Shown piece after piece: positions 16,618 to 29,232 of a stretch of 64,000 nucleotides of DNA. A model generated the notes under the pieces. It had not been told where the DNA came from. It ran no database searches and worked only from the letters and a program-made list of their open reading frames with translations. A program made the position numbers and the translations under genes. This DNA comes from Neisseria subflava (GTDB taxonomy: Bacteria; Pseudomonadota; Gammaproteobacteria; Burkholderiales; Neisseriaceae). The stretch spans positions 1,798,001 through 1,862,000 of the forward strand of contig NZ_CP073117.1 in assembly GCF_024205745.1 (NCBI RefSeq), given 5' to 3'. How positions within the stretch are numbered: the first letter of the stretch is position 1; every line of letters begins with the position of its first letter.

Positions 16618-18384
16618 TCAGCATTGTACATGACCGACATCGAGGCATAAATCATGGAACTCATTGAGCGTACTGCGGTGTCCGATACTGATGATGATGC
16701 TGTCGGGCAGTTTTTGCTTTAAGGCGCGGTAGAGCATGGCTTCGGTCGGTTCGTCCAAGGCGGCGGTAGCTTCGTCGAGCAGGATGACTTTGGGCTGCGA
16801 GAGCAGGGCGCGGACGAAGGCGACACGTTGCAGTTCGCCCGGGGAGAGTTTGTGCTGCCAGTCATCGGTTTTATCTAATTTATCAACCAGATAACCTAAT
16901 CGGCAGGTATTCATGGCTTCGATTAGTTCCGGATGTTGTTTGTCGATGTCGGGGTAACAAATCGCATCGCGCAGACTGCCTTGTGCCGTGTACGGGCGTT
17001 GCGGCAGGAAGAGAATCTCTTGATGCGGCGGATGGTTGACTTTACCGCTGCTGCCGAAAGGCCAAAGCCCTGCCAGCACGCGCAGCAACGAAGTTTTGCC
17101 GCAACCGCTCGGGCCGCGTATCAGCAGGGAGTTGCCGCTTTTGAGGTTGATATTGATACCGTCTAATAAAACTTCGCCGTTGTGGCGGTATAGGGCAACG
17201 TTTTCCAAGATCAGGCCGTCTGAAACTTCGGTAAGGTCGGGTTGTCGTGCGGTGTGTTTTTCTTCCGTACTCAGCAAAAAGCCGTACAGACGCTCCAGTC
17301 GGGCGCGGTAGGCGGTGAATTTGTTGTAGAACATTCGGAAGAAAGACAGCGCGTTTTGCAGTCGTGCGAAGGCTTGGACGGTCTGCTGGATATCGCCGAT
17401 TTTGATTTGCCCGGCAAACAGGCGTGGAGCTTGCAAAATAATGGGAAAAAGCTTGATGCCGTTGGTGAACATATCGTTAAAGCCGCTCAGGCAGACGCTT
17501 TGCCGCGCAATGCGCCAACGGTTGCGGATAATGGCTTTGAAGCGGTCGGAAAGCTGGTCGTGTTCGTGTTTTTCGCCGCTGTAAAACGCCACGCTTTCGG
17601 CGTGGTCGCGTACGCGGATGAGGGAATAACGGTAGTCGCCGTTGAGCTTTTCGTTTTCATAGTTGTAACGAATCAACGGGTTGCCTATCCACATGGCGAT
17701 AAAGGTCGCTAAAATCACAAAGATAAAGACGAACCAAACAATGCCGCGCGGAATGTCAAAGCCGAACACGGTCAGGATGCCTGCCAAGCCCCACAAAACA
17801 ACGGCAAATTCCAGCGAGGTAACGACCGAATTGACCATGCCGCGCACAAATTCTATGGTCGAAGCGATGAAATCCTGCGCGTCTTGTTGGATACGCTGGT
17901 CGATGTTGTCCGGCGCATGGCGGCGCATTTGCAGACGGTAGTAGTTTTTGTCGGCAAGCCAGCGCGTTGTCAAAATTTCATTGAGCCGCTCCGACCATTT
18001 AATCGCCAAACCTTGATCGAGAAAATCGTTGACGACGTTGTTAAACGCCCGTATCAACACCACGCCCGCGTTCATCGCTGCAAACATCCAAAACGCGGAG
18101 GCGTTCAAATCCTGCATCGAGTCGTAAAGCCCTTTGGACATAAAGGTGCTCAACACATTCAGCCGGACTTCGGTCAGCAGCAGCGTAATCATCGCCGTAA
18201 TCAGCAGCAAGACTTTGACCGCGCTTTTTGGCGTCAGGCAAAGGCGCAGGATATAGCTAAACTCGCGCCCAAAGCGTGTGTTGCGTGCAAAAAACAGAAT
18301 GACCGCCGAGGCTGCAGCGACCATCAATAAGGTCTGCAATAGCCAAGACGGTGTGGAATAAAGCTCGGTTTGCCATTTTTGCAT
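16618..18384 (-). CDS. ABC transporter ATP-binding/permease protein, YddA/SbmA type
   Basis: 588 residues. The membrane part (about 1-360, six hydrophobic segments) resembles the SbmA/BacA-like domain, with DNIDQRIQQDAQDF typical of that group. The ATPase part has Walker A GPSGCGKTS (near 415), signature LSPGELQRV, Walker B VILLDEATAALDE and switch GHRS. Members of the YddA/ABCD group import or move peptides and fatty-acyl compounds; the substrate here is unknown. It lies just upstream of the glycosyltransferase unit but is separated by a terminator. Confidence 0.87.
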   Translation of the reverse strand: MQKWQTELYSTPSWLLQTLLMVAAASAVILFFARNTRFGREFSYILRLCLTPKSAVKVLLLITAMITLLLTEVRLNVLSTFMSKGLYDSMQDLNASAFWMFAAMNAGVVLIRAFNNVVNDFLDQGLAIKWSERLNEILTTRWLADKNYYRLQMRRHAPDNIDQRIQQDAQDFIASTIEFVRGMVNSVVTSLEFAVVLWGLAGILTVFGFDIPRGIVWFVFIFVILATFIAMWIGNPLIRYNYENEKLNGDYRYSLIRVRDHAESVAFYSGEKHEHDQLSDRFKAIIRNRWRIARQSVCLSGFNDMFTNGIKLFPIILQAPRLFAGQIKIGDIQQTVQAFARLQNALSFFRMFYNKFTAYRARLERLYGFLLSTEEKHTARQPDLTEVSDGLILENVALYRHNGEVLLDGININLKSGNSLLIRGPSGCGKTSLLRVLAGLWPFGSSGKVNHPPHQEILFLPQRPYTAQGSLRDAICYPDIDKQHPELIEAMNTCRLGYLVDKLDKTDDWQHKLSPGELQRVAFVRALLSQPKVILLDEATAALDEPTEAMLYRALKQKLPDSIIISIGHRSTLNEFHDLCLDVGHVQC

Positions 18385-18616
18385 GGGGTGTTCTCTGAAA
18401 GGAAGTAAAGGCCGTCTGAAAGGACGGCAAATTTATTTGACTATGGTAACTGTAATAATAGTTTTCTGAACTGTTGTATTTTTTATATTTACAAACGGTT
18501 CTTATTTGTTTTTATGGAAAGCGGAAATCTTATCAAATATAATCGCAAAACTAAATTACTTTGTAATTTTTTACTCGATATAAGAATTATTAATATTTCA
18601 AACCAGAAGGTATTTT

Positions 18617-20875
18617 ATGAACAGCAAATTAGCCCTGATGCCGCTTTTGATTATGAGCGCATTTTCTTATGCCGCCGATGAAGCGACACCCGAAACCCCT
18701 GTGCAACAGCAGTTGCAGGAAGTCAATGTCCGCGCTGACGCCAAACGCGTCAAAGCCGCCCGTTCTTATTCTATCGCCAGCGACGGCGACTTGCGCGACC
18801 GCGTGAACTTGGGCGTATTGGGCAAAGCCAACGCCTTTACCGCGCCGATTACCGTTGTCAACTACGACGAACAAGCCCTCAACAACACCGAAGCGCGTAC
18901 TTTAGTGGATGCCGTAGCGAAAAAAGATGCTTCCGTATGGCAGTTCGGCGGCGAAAGCAACACGCTGACCGGCCTGTATTTCCGCGGTTATCAGCTTGAT
19001 GCGCGCCAATTCAGCGTCAACGGTTTGGCAGGCATGTATGGTACGCAAGGCACAGCCAGTGTACAAGTCGGTTCCGCGCAACTGATTAAAGGCGCGTCCA
19101 CTGCCGTAAACGGCATGGATCCTGAAGGCGCGGTATCCGGTTCCGTCAATATCGAAACCAAAAAAGCCGCCGATGAAGGCAACCGCAAAATCGGTTTGGG
19201 CTGGTTCAGCAACAACCGTGCCCAAGGTACGTTCGACTTGGGTCAACGCTTCGGCGAAAACAAAGAATTTGGCGTGCGCGCCAACGGCAAACTGCGCCAT
19301 GGCGACACCCCGCGCCACGGTTACAGCGAGGACAACAAAGAATTTGCATTGAATGCTGATTATCGCGGCGAAAAAGTGCGTGTGGCGTTCGATTCCATCT
19401 ACGCGAAACGCAAAACCAACGGCGGTCGCGCGCGTATGCAGGACATTCAAAACGCCAACGGCCGCTTGTTTGATGCGCCTGAAGGCAAAGTGAATTTGCT
19501 ACCAAGTTGGAACTGGCAAAATACCGTCGGCCAAACCAATATGCTGACCTTTGAATGGGATGCGTTTGAAAATGCCCAAATTACCGGCGGTATCGGCTAC
19601 AACAAAGCGCGCTATTACGGCACGCTGATTTCTCCGACCATATGCGGTAAAAATGGTGCAAGCAGTCAAACCGCAACCTGCTCAAGTGCCAACCAATACC
19701 ACACCGGCACGGCGCGCCTGACTGACCAATATTTCCGTACTTTGAGTATGAATTTATCCGCGCGCGGCGAATTTGAAACCGGCCCGGTAACGCATAACTG
19801 GAGTACTGCTTTTGACCGTATCATTCGTCAGCGTGCGACTGTCCGTGGTTCGGCTGCAGGTAAAAGCCGCGTTGAGGTTGATGCAAACGGCAATATTGAA
19901 AATCAACTGGCTTCTTTTGTTCCTAATTACGCGACAGGCTGGGAAAGCTCAGCAAACTTGGATGCCAATATCAAAGTCAACAGCCTGGCCTTGTCCGACA
20001 CACTGGGCTTTGCCGACAACAAATACCGTCTGACTTTGGGCGGACGTTTCCAAGCGGTTGAATACACCAATAAAAAAGAAGGTAAAAGCGGGGATTCCAA
20101 ACGCTTCAGCCCGATGCTGATGGCTGCATGGGTACCGCAACCTGATTTGGTCGTTTACGGCAACTACATGGAAGACTTAGAGCCTGCGGATATCAAAACC
20201 GACGATGACGGCAATACCACCATGTCCAAACCGCGTGTCAGCCGTCAGTTTGAAGTGGGCGTGCGTAAAAACTGGGGCAATTTCGTGACCACGTTAAACG
20301 CGTTCCAAATCAAACGTCCGGGCTACTGGCGCGGTTCTACCACCAGCAAAACAGACTTCGCGGCGTATAAAGCCTTGGGCGGTGCAGCCGGAGATGAACA
20401 AGGCATGGAGCGCAGCCGCGGTATCGAGTTCAACACCTACGCGAACTTGCTCAACAATACATTGCGTCCGACTTTGGGCCTGATGTATCTGCAATCGACC
20501 GTGAAAGACTACCCAAATTCACGCGATATGTTGGTTAGCGGCGTACAAGTTGCCAATCCGCGCGTGATTGCCAAAGCGGGCGTGGAGTGGGATACCCCGT
20601 TTGCCAAAGGCTTGACTTTAAACGGCAACGTTTCGTACTTCGGTAAATCCTACCAAGACACGCAAAAACAATACGCCTTCCCGTCCTATACCTTGGTTGA
20701 CGTAGGCGCGCGCTACAAAACCAAGCTCGGCAAAAATACTTTGACCGTCAGTAGCTCGGTAGAAAACCTGTTCAACAAAAACTACTGGCAGGTACAGCGC
20801 GGCCAATACGACCGCAGCTTCGCCGTTGTCGGTATGCCGCGTACTTACTGGCTGAAAGCGGAATTGGATTTCTGA
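18617..20875 (+). CDS. TonB-dependent outer-membrane siderophore receptor
   Basis: 752 residues. Signal peptide about 20 residues (ends SYA/ADEA). A TonB-box-like LQEVNVRAD segment leads into the plug domain (about 50-170), followed by a 22-strand barrel rich in alternating aromatic residues and ending YWLKAELDF with a C-terminal Phe. The family is the TonB-dependent siderophore receptors (FhuE/FpvA-like layout), taking ferric siderophores across the outer membrane. Ligand not predictable. The 232-bp AT-rich upstream region has a possible -10 TATAAT at 18538; no convincing Fur box was found by eye. A strong terminator follows. Confidence 0.88.
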   Translation: MNSKLALMPLLIMSAFSYAADEATPETPVQQQLQEVNVRADAKRVKAARSYSIASDGDLRDRVNLGVLGKANAFTAPITVVNYDEQALNNTEARTLVDAVAKKDASVWQFGGESNTLTGLYFRGYQLDARQFSVNGLAGMYGTQGTASVQVGSAQLIKGASTAVNGMDPEGAVSGSVNIETKKAADEGNRKIGLGWFSNNRAQGTFDLGQRFGENKEFGVRANGKLRHGDTPRHGYSEDNKEFALNADYRGEKVRVAFDSIYAKRKTNGGRARMQDIQNANGRLFDAPEGKVNLLPSWNWQNTVGQTNMLTFEWDAFENAQITGGIGYNKARYYGTLISPTICGKNGASSQTATCSSANQYHTGTARLTDQYFRTLSMNLSARGEFETGPVTHNWSTAFDRIIRQRATVRGSAAGKSRVEVDANGNIENQLASFVPNYATGWESSANLDANIKVNSLALSDTLGFADNKYRLTLGGRFQAVEYTNKKEGKSGDSKRFSPMLMAAWVPQPDLVVYGNYMEDLEPADIKTDDDGNTTMSKPRVSRQFEVGVRKNWGNFVTTLNAFQIKRPGYWRGSTTSKTDFAAYKALGGAAGDEQGMERSRGIEFNTYANLLNNTLRPTLGLMYLQSTVKDYPNSRDMLVSGVQVANPRVIAKAGVEWDTPFAKGLTLNGNVSYFGKSYQDTQKQYAFPSYTLVDVGARYKTKLGKNTLTVSSSVENLFNKNYWQVQRGQYDRSFAVVGMPRTYWLKAELDF

Positions 20876-20901
20876 TCTGATTTCGGTTTGACCGTAATAG
20901 C

Positions 20902-20964
20902 AGGCCGTCTGAAAGGGAATGATAAAAAGCAAAAATTTGTTTTTTATCCCTTTTCAGACGGCCT
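20902..20964 (+). terminator. Extended DUS hairpin terminator
   Basis: Inverted DUS arms extended by GGGA-AAAAA / TTTTT-CCC pairing make a long stem directly after the receptor gene. Confidence 0.85.
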
Positions 20965-21074
20965 GATTTGATTGCCTTATGTTTTTTGCTTGAAAAATCT
21001 TACATGTTTTTTATGGATTTCACGCGAAACAAGGTTAATATTCCATTTTCACAATACATCATTCGAGAAGACAT

Positions 21075-21638
21075 ATGAAAAAGTCCATCAAACTCACCCT
21101 GTGCGCCCTCGCACTCTCACTTTCCGTGCAAGCGCAAGCGGTTACCCACGCCGTGATTGAAACCAATATGGGCAACATCCAACTGGAATTGGATGAAGTC
21201 AAAGCGCCGAAAACCGTGGCAAACTTTGTCAATTACGCCAAAAAAGGTTTTTACGACAACACGATTTTCCACCGCGTTATCGACAATTTTATGATTCAAG
21301 GCGGCGGATTTACCGAGAATATGGTACAAAAATCCACCGATAAAGCCATCACTAATGAAGCAGACAACGGCTTGAAAAATAACGTCGGCACCATCGCCAT
21401 GGCGCGTACCGGTGATCCGAATTCCGCAACCAGCCAGTTCTTTATCAATACGGCCGACAACGACTTTTTGAATTTCAAAAGCAAAACCCCTCAAGGCTAC
21501 GGCTATGCCGTTTTCGGTAAAGTTACTTCCGGCATGGACGTTGTCCGTAAAATCAGCAAAGTGAAAACGGCGACACGCGGCTTCCACCAAGACGTTCCAA
21601 CCGAAGCCGTGATTATCCGCAAAGTCAGCATCAAATAA
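21075..21638 (+). CDS. Periplasmic peptidyl-prolyl cis-trans isomerase (cyclophilin)
   Basis: 187 residues: signal peptide [20 protein letters not shown], then a complete cyclophilin domain. Catalytic-region motifs are [30 protein letters not shown] and [13 protein letters not shown]. It corresponds to PpiA-type rotamases that help folding in the periplasm. A short upstream open frame from 20972 has no ribosome site and is not the gene. A DUS hairpin follows. Confidence 0.93.
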   Translation: MKKSIKLTLCALALSLSVQAQAVTHAVIETNMGNIQLELDEVKAPKTVANFVNYAKKGFYDNTIFHRVIDNFMIQGGGFTENMVQKSTDKAITNEADNGLKNNVGTIAMARTGDPNSATSQFFINTADNDFLNFKSKTPQGYGYAVFGKVTSGMDVVRKISKVKTATRGFHQDVPTEAVIIRKVSIK

Positions 21639-21662
21639 TTTTGCTTGTTTGAACCCAAACAA

Positions 21663-21691
21663 CAGGCCGTCTGAAACATTCAGACGGCCTG
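21663..21691 (+). terminator. DUS inverted-pair terminator
   Basis: Tight perfect hairpin CAGGCCGTCTGAA / TTCAGACGGCCTG with a 3-nt loop, 25 bp past the cyclophilin stop. Confidence 0.85.
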
Positions 21692-21760
21692 AATTTATTT
21701 ATTTGATAATAAGTAGCAATTTGGGCGATAATTCAGTATCCACAATTTAAGGAGTCGATT

Positions 21761-22618
21761 ATGCAAACCCGCCTGCCTTTTTTCGGTGTTGTCCGTGTCA
21801 GCGGTGAAGACAGGGCTTCATTTCTTCATGGTCAATTATCCAATGATATTAATAATTTAGCTTCCGGTCAGGCATGTTACGCCACATACAATACGCCTAA
21901 AGGCCGTGTGTTGGCGAATATGTTGGTCGTCAATCGCGGAGAAGATTTACTGTTGGTCATGGCGCAAGATTTGACCGAAGCCATCGTCAAACGCCTGAGA
22001 ATGTTTGTCTTGCGTGCAAAAGTCGTCTTCGAGCTTATGCCTGATTTAGCAGTCAGCGGCGAGTTGGCTGACAATACAGAACCTCATCCTGCTGCCGAAC
22101 CGCAACTGTCTTTCCCAGCTCAAATTCAAGAAAACACCGTAGAAATTGCCTTGCCGCACACAGGCCGTCTGAAAATTTCAGCAGCCGAAGACGCAGCCGA
22201 ATATCAAGCAGGAGCCGAAAACGCGTGGAACCTGCACGAAATCCGCAGCGGCTATCCGTGGATTTGCGCCGCAACCAAAGAAGCGGCTGTTGCCCAAATG
22301 CTCAACCAACACATCATCGGCGCAGTCCATTTCCGTAAAGGCTGCTACCCCGGCCAAGAAATCATCGCCCGCGCCCAATACCGAGGCCAAGTCAAACGCG
22401 GTCTGGCCGTATTAAGCGGCGATTCTTTAGAAGCTGCCGGTATTGCCGTCAAAGTCGGCGAGGAAGAAGCAGGCGTCATCCTTAACACGGCACTGACTGA
22501 GCAAGGCAGCCTAAGCCTTGCCGTTATCAAGTTTTCCGCAGCAGAAGCTGCATTAACTGATGTAGACGGCAATACTTTGAAACAGGAAGAACTGTTTTTT
22601 ACGGTTGAGAAAGATTGA
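21761..22618 (+). CDS. ygfZ: Folate-binding protein YgfZ (Fe-S cluster/tRNA-modification factor)
   Basis: 285 residues of the GcvT-like fold. The family hallmark KGCYPGQEIIARAQYRG (K-G-C-Y-x-G-Q-E) is present near residue 193; its cysteine is essential in E. coli YgfZ. YgfZ uses tetrahydrofolate to help Fe-S enzymes such as MiaB. The ATG has a strong AAGGAG site. A DUS pair ends the unit. Confidence 0.93.
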   Translation: MQTRLPFFGVVRVSGEDRASFLHGQLSNDINNLASGQACYATYNTPKGRVLANMLVVNRGEDLLLVMAQDLTEAIVKRLRMFVLRAKVVFELMPDLAVSGELADNTEPHPAAEPQLSFPAQIQENTVEIALPHTGRLKISAAEDAAEYQAGAENAWNLHEIRSGYPWICAATKEAAVAQMLNQHIIGAVHFRKGCYPGQEIIARAQYRGQVKRGLAVLSGDSLEAAGIAVKVGEEEAGVILNTALTEQGSLSLAVIKFSAAEAALTDVDGNTLKQEELFFTVEKD

Positions 22619-22670
22619 TTGTTAGATGATTGAATAAAAAGCTTAAATATTAGCTTGAAATGAAAACAGA

Positions 22671-22698
22671 AAGGCCGTCTGAAATTCAGACGGCCTTT
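22671..22698 (+). terminator. DUS inverted-pair terminator
   Basis: AAGGCCGTCTGAA directly against TTCAGACGGCCTT with almost no loop, 52 bp past ygfZ. Confidence 0.8.
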
Positions 22699-22787
22699 GA
22701 TATTGAGTTTTGTTGGTACATGACCCAAGCAGCGTTTGCTGCCGACTGAATTACGGCATGGTTTGGGATCATTTGGTAACAACAAAA

Positions 22788-22880
22788 ACCGCGTGCGTGC
22801 GTACCGCACACACCCTACACCTTAATCTTAAGGTTTGCGTCGCCCGCAGGTAGGGTGTGTGGCGTAGCCACGCACGCGGT
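22788..22880. repeat. MITE-like imperfect inverted repeat
   Basis: Two arms of 31 bp (22788-22818 and 22850-22880) are inverted copies with few mismatches, starting ACCGCGTGCGTG and meeting at CACCCTAC/GTAGGGTG. About 31 bp lies between. No coding capacity. It sits between ygfZ and the DUF262 gene. The rest of the 22619-22925 gap contains only the ygfZ terminator. Confidence 0.7.
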
Positions 22881-22925
22881 TGGTGGGAATGCAGGCTACG
22901 GCTTGCTACAAATATTCACATTATC

Positions 22926-24662
22926 TTATTTTAACGAGCTTAGAAATGCTTTAATCAATTCATCACCACGTTTTTTAATATGTTCTGCATTCCATTCGGT
23001 TTTATCACACAGGTAATCGTTAATTTTGACGTTACCACTTTTCAGGCCGATATCGTTGCCATTTTCATCAATTACTTGCGATTTTCCAGCAAATGAGCGG
23101 TTATGCAGATTGCTGTTATATGCAGATAAAGTTAGGTTGCCCAACGAATGCAGCCATTCTTTGCAATCATCCGGCCATTCCCCCGTTTTGGGTTTTTGCG
23201 GATAAATGTGTTCCACTGACCAAACAGGTTTGCCTTTATCGGTGTTTGCCCAAAAATCTACCGCATTTTCGTCCGTTCGCTGTTTTTGTTCCAAATATAC
23301 CAAGATATAACGTGTTAAATTGACGTTATCTTCATATAAATATTTGTTTTCCAAAGATTGTTTTATATATTTGGTATCAGGCAAAGCTTGTTGTAATTGG
23401 GCAATCAGTGCGGCTTCATCATATTTTTCATGCTGGGTCTTTGTGGCAGTAATAAAAATATCATCTGTACGGGAGGTTGCGGGAATATTGGTTAAATGGC
23501 GCACCATAAACCATTGTTCTATATAGTTTAATAAACCAGAAAAATCTTGTTGCGGATATTGGTCAAACAAAAACAGCAATAATGTATAGGCAGGTGCGAT
23601 GCCAAGTTTTTTCAAATCAACTAACTTGTTTTGATAACGAACACATGCACTGTTTGCTGCAATATCTTCTGGGAATGATAGAGCATGATAAATTTTTGAT
23701 TTTGAGATTAGTTCTCGAAGTACGTTTTCGGGTTGTTGTTTGATGGCTGCTGTATAAGTTTGGATTAGGTCATTTTTGGTAATTTTGTCTTTACCTTTGT
23801 CTTTATCCCAAATCAAACCAACAGGTTTAAACGCTTGATAGAAATGGCGCAAATAGCGGACTTGCACGTCATAGTCGTTCAGATTATTGATGATTTGCTG
23901 CCATTCTTCGTTGGTCTGTTCGGCTGATTGGTTTTTCAGGCTGCTAATCATGCTGTTTTTAATCAAATCCATCGGTGTAAGCGGCACGCCCCGGTTGTTG
24001 ATGCTTTCAAACAGGATAAATGCAGATGCCGCATCTTGCGTATCAATCCGCACCACACAGGCAGCCGTAATTTTATCCAGCAGCTTAAACAAAGTATCCA
24101 CATCATCGCCAGCATAGTGTTTAATGCGCTCTTTAAAATGATTGAATGCTTTTGTAATGCGGCGGTTGCCACAATTTCGCGGTTCGTTGCTATCATTGCC
24201 GTGCACGATTTTACGTACCAAATACGTATAATCAGCCTGATTGTTGTTTTGGATAGATGGGGTGAGGCGTGGTAATTTATTGTCGGAATGGTTGAGAAAA
24301 TATTTTTTAAATGCAAGGCGCGCTTCCTGATAATCATCGTTTTCTATTACTTTGCGATTTTCATTTAATGGTTTTATTTTTTCATACAACGCAAGTAGTA
24401 ATAAATTCAAAGTGGTTAAACGCTGTTGCCCGTCAATAACGGTGGCTTCTATGCTATCTCCTACGTTGCCGTCTAAAATACAAATCAGCGAACCGAGAAA
24501 ATAACCTTTATCGTTATCGGTTAAATCATCAAATAGGTTATCCCATTGGTTTTTTGTCCATGCATATTCGCGTTGATAGGGCGGAATAACATAATGATAT
24601 TTCGCGCCGTTGTTTTCACTTAACAAAGCTTTTACGGTAGTCTGAGCTGCAGTTTGAATCAT
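22926..24662 (-). CDS. DUF262/DUF1524 protein (GmrSD-like candidate defence nuclease)
   Basis: 578 residues from ATG 24662, preferred over 24677 because AAGGA lies eight bases before it. The N-terminal DUF262 (ParB/Srx-like) domain has IPPYQREYAW (26-35) and DGQQRLTTL (77-85). The C-terminal DUF1524 HNH-type nuclease has VEHIYPQ with H485 and LGNLTL...N near 508-516. This is the fused layout of GmrSD-type IV restriction and related single-gene anti-phage systems. The gene is visibly more AT-rich than its neighbours and carries no DUS, suggesting transfer. The actual target (modified DNA or other) is unknown. Confidence 0.85.
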   Translation of the reverse strand: MIQTAAQTTVKALLSENNGAKYHYVIPPYQREYAWTKNQWDNLFDDLTDNDKGYFLGSLICILDGNVGDSIEATVIDGQQRLTTLNLLLLALYEKIKPLNENRKVIENDDYQEARLAFKKYFLNHSDNKLPRLTPSIQNNNQADYTYLVRKIVHGNDSNEPRNCGNRRITKAFNHFKERIKHYAGDDVDTLFKLLDKITAACVVRIDTQDAASAFILFESINNRGVPLTPMDLIKNSMISSLKNQSAEQTNEEWQQIINNLNDYDVQVRYLRHFYQAFKPVGLIWDKDKGKDKITKNDLIQTYTAAIKQQPENVLRELISKSKIYHALSFPEDIAANSACVRYQNKLVDLKKLGIAPAYTLLLFLFDQYPQQDFSGLLNYIEQWFMVRHLTNIPATSRTDDIFITATKTQHEKYDEAALIAQLQQALPDTKYIKQSLENKYLYEDNVNLTRYILVYLEQKQRTDENAVDFWANTDKGKPVWSVEHIYPQKPKTGEWPDDCKEWLHSLGNLTLSAYNSNLHNRSFAGKSQVIDENGNDIGLKSGNVKINDYLCDKTEWNAEHIKKRGDELIKAFLSSLK

Positions 24663-24746
24663 AGTTACATCCTTCATTTCATAAATAGAAAATAGTAGTT
24701 GTTGTGGTTTATCAAATTTAATTTGGTTTTGAACATGGCAAGTTAT

Positions 24747-24787
24747 AGTGCAGGCTGCCTGAAACCCACTTTCAGGCAGCCTGCACT
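24747..24787 (-). terminator. alaS terminator built from a foreign-dialect uptake sequence
   Basis: A perfect 18-bp stem with a 5-nt loop. The arm contains AGGCTGCCTGAA, the uptake dialect described for Simonsiella and some other Neisseriaceae (AG-simDUS), not the AGGCCGTCTGAA used elsewhere in the window. Confidence 0.8.
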
Positions 24788-24795
24788 TTCCTACA

Positions 24796-27687
<2,892 letters not shown>

Positions 27688-27937
27688 AATGTCTCGATAA
27701 ATTTTTTACAAGGATTTCAGACGGCCCGGACGGCGCGTTGCGATTAAAAACGAATGGGCGTTATCTTACCGCAAAACCATATTTCAAGCTATCGGCAGAA
27801 AGGTTTTAAGTTGGCAGTAATCCGTCTTTCAGACGGCCTCAAGCGGGACGATATCTTTTAACAATGAAGCCTATCCGCTCGAGCTTGCCTGCTTTATAAT
27901 GCCTCTCTATTTTCAACCGGATACGCAAGGAATGATA

Positions 27938-29068
27938 ATGACCAAACATCTGCCCCTCATCGTACTGACTGCGCTGGCACTGGCCGGCTGCGGCGGCTCG
28001 GACAAAACTACTGCCGACAAGGCGGCTCAAACCGATAATCAAAAGGTATTGAGTATTTACAACTGGTCGGAATATGTCGATCCCGAGACGGTTGCCGCGT
28101 TTGAGAAAAAACACGGTATCGCAGTAACTTACGATGTATATGACAGCGATGAAACGCTGGAGAGCAAGGTATTGACCGGCAAGTCGGGTTACGACATCGT
28201 GGGTCCTTCCAATGCGTTTGTCGGTAGGCAGATTAAGGCAGGTGCGTATCAGAAAATAGACAAATCCCTGATTCCCAACTATAAAAACTTGAATCCTCAG
28301 TTGATGAAGCTGATGGAAGGCGTCGATCCGGGGCATGAATATGCGGTGCCATTTTATTGGGGTACCAATACTTTCGCCATCAATACCGAGCGTGTGAAAA
28401 AGGCTTTGGGCACGGATCAGCTGCCGGACAATCAATGGGATTTGGTGTTTAACCCCGAATACACGTCCAAACTCAAACAATGCGGCATCAGCTATTTGGA
28501 CAGCGCGGCGGAGATTTATCCTATGGTGTTGAACTATATGGGTAAAAATCCAAACAGCAGCGAAACGGCGGATATTAAGGCGGCTACGGAAGTCTTGAAG
28601 AAAAACCGTCCGTACATCAAGCGTTTTACCTCGTCCGGTTTTATCGATGATTTGGCGCGCGGCGATACTTGCGTAACGATTGGTTTTGGCGGCGATTTGA
28701 ACATTGCCAAACGCCGTGCCGAAGAAGCAGGCGGCAAAGAAAAAATCCGTGTGATGATGCCGAAAGAAGGCGTGGGGATTTGGGTGGATTCGTTTGTGAT
28801 TCCGAAAGATGCCAAACATGTGGCCAATGCCCATGCGTATATCAATGATTTCTTAGATCCTGAAGTTGCGGCGAAAAACGGCAATTTTGTTACTTATGCG
28901 CCGTCCAGCAAACCGGCTCAGGAGCTGATGGATGAAGAGTTTAGAAACGACAATACGATTTTCCCGACCGATGAGGATTTGAAAAACAGCTTTATCATGG
29001 TGCCTATCCAACCTGCGGCGTTGAAATTTATGGTCCGTCAATGGCAAAGCGTGAAAGCAGGGACATAA
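27938..29068 (+). CDS. Spermidine/putrescine-binding lipoprotein (PotD/PotF-like)
   Basis: 376 residues from ATG 27938, which has AAGGA six bases before it and gives a lipoprotein signal (MTKHLPLIVLTALALAGCGG, C18). The mature protein is a periplasmic-binding fold for polyamines: YNWSEYVDPE near residue 40, DVYDSDETLESKVLTGKSGYD, FGGDLNIAKRRAEEAG. No permease or ATPase gene is next to it, so this is a solitary binding protein, as is common in Neisseria where potD paralogues are scattered. The 250 bp upstream contain two DUS copies in the same orientation. Confidence 0.9.
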   Translation: MTKHLPLIVLTALALAGCGGSDKTTADKAAQTDNQKVLSIYNWSEYVDPETVAAFEKKHGIAVTYDVYDSDETLESKVLTGKSGYDIVGPSNAFVGRQIKAGAYQKIDKSLIPNYKNLNPQLMKLMEGVDPGHEYAVPFYWGTNTFAINTERVKKALGTDQLPDNQWDLVFNPEYTSKLKQCGISYLDSAAEIYPMVLNYMGKNPNSSETADIKAATEVLKKNRPYIKRFTSSGFIDDLARGDTCVTIGFGGDLNIAKRRAEEAGGKEKIRVMMPKEGVGIWVDSFVIPKDAKHVANAHAYINDFLDPEVAAKNGNFVTYAPSSKPAQELMDEEFRNDNTIFPTDEDLKNSFIMVPIQPAALKFMVRQWQSVKAGT

Positions 29069-29085
29069 GCTGATTTGAACGTATT

Positions 29086-29148
29086 AAGGCCGTCTGAATG
29101 GTGTAATCGAAATGCTTGATTTCGTTTTACGGCTGTTCAGACGGCCTT
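29086..29148 (+). terminator. DUS inverted-pair terminator
   Basis: Inverted DUS arms around an inner CGAAATGC..TTTCG palindrome, after the PotD-like gene; a further DUS follows ubiE at 29221. Confidence 0.75.
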
Positions 29149-29232
29149 TGGTTTGTCTCAGATTGGCTTGGAAGGTTTAAAAACAAAGGGCGTGTCTATC
29201 AATCACGCCCTTTGTGTTTGTTTCAGACGGCC

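Noticed and set aside
18420-18616. Fur box upstream of the TonB receptor
   Set aside because: Best stretch matches only about 9 of 19 positions; AT-rich sequence makes chance likely.
27839-28834. 331-codon minus frame opposite the PotD-like gene
   Set aside because: Antisense shadow; product lacks a domain and reads His/Arg-rich complements of the lipoprotein gene.
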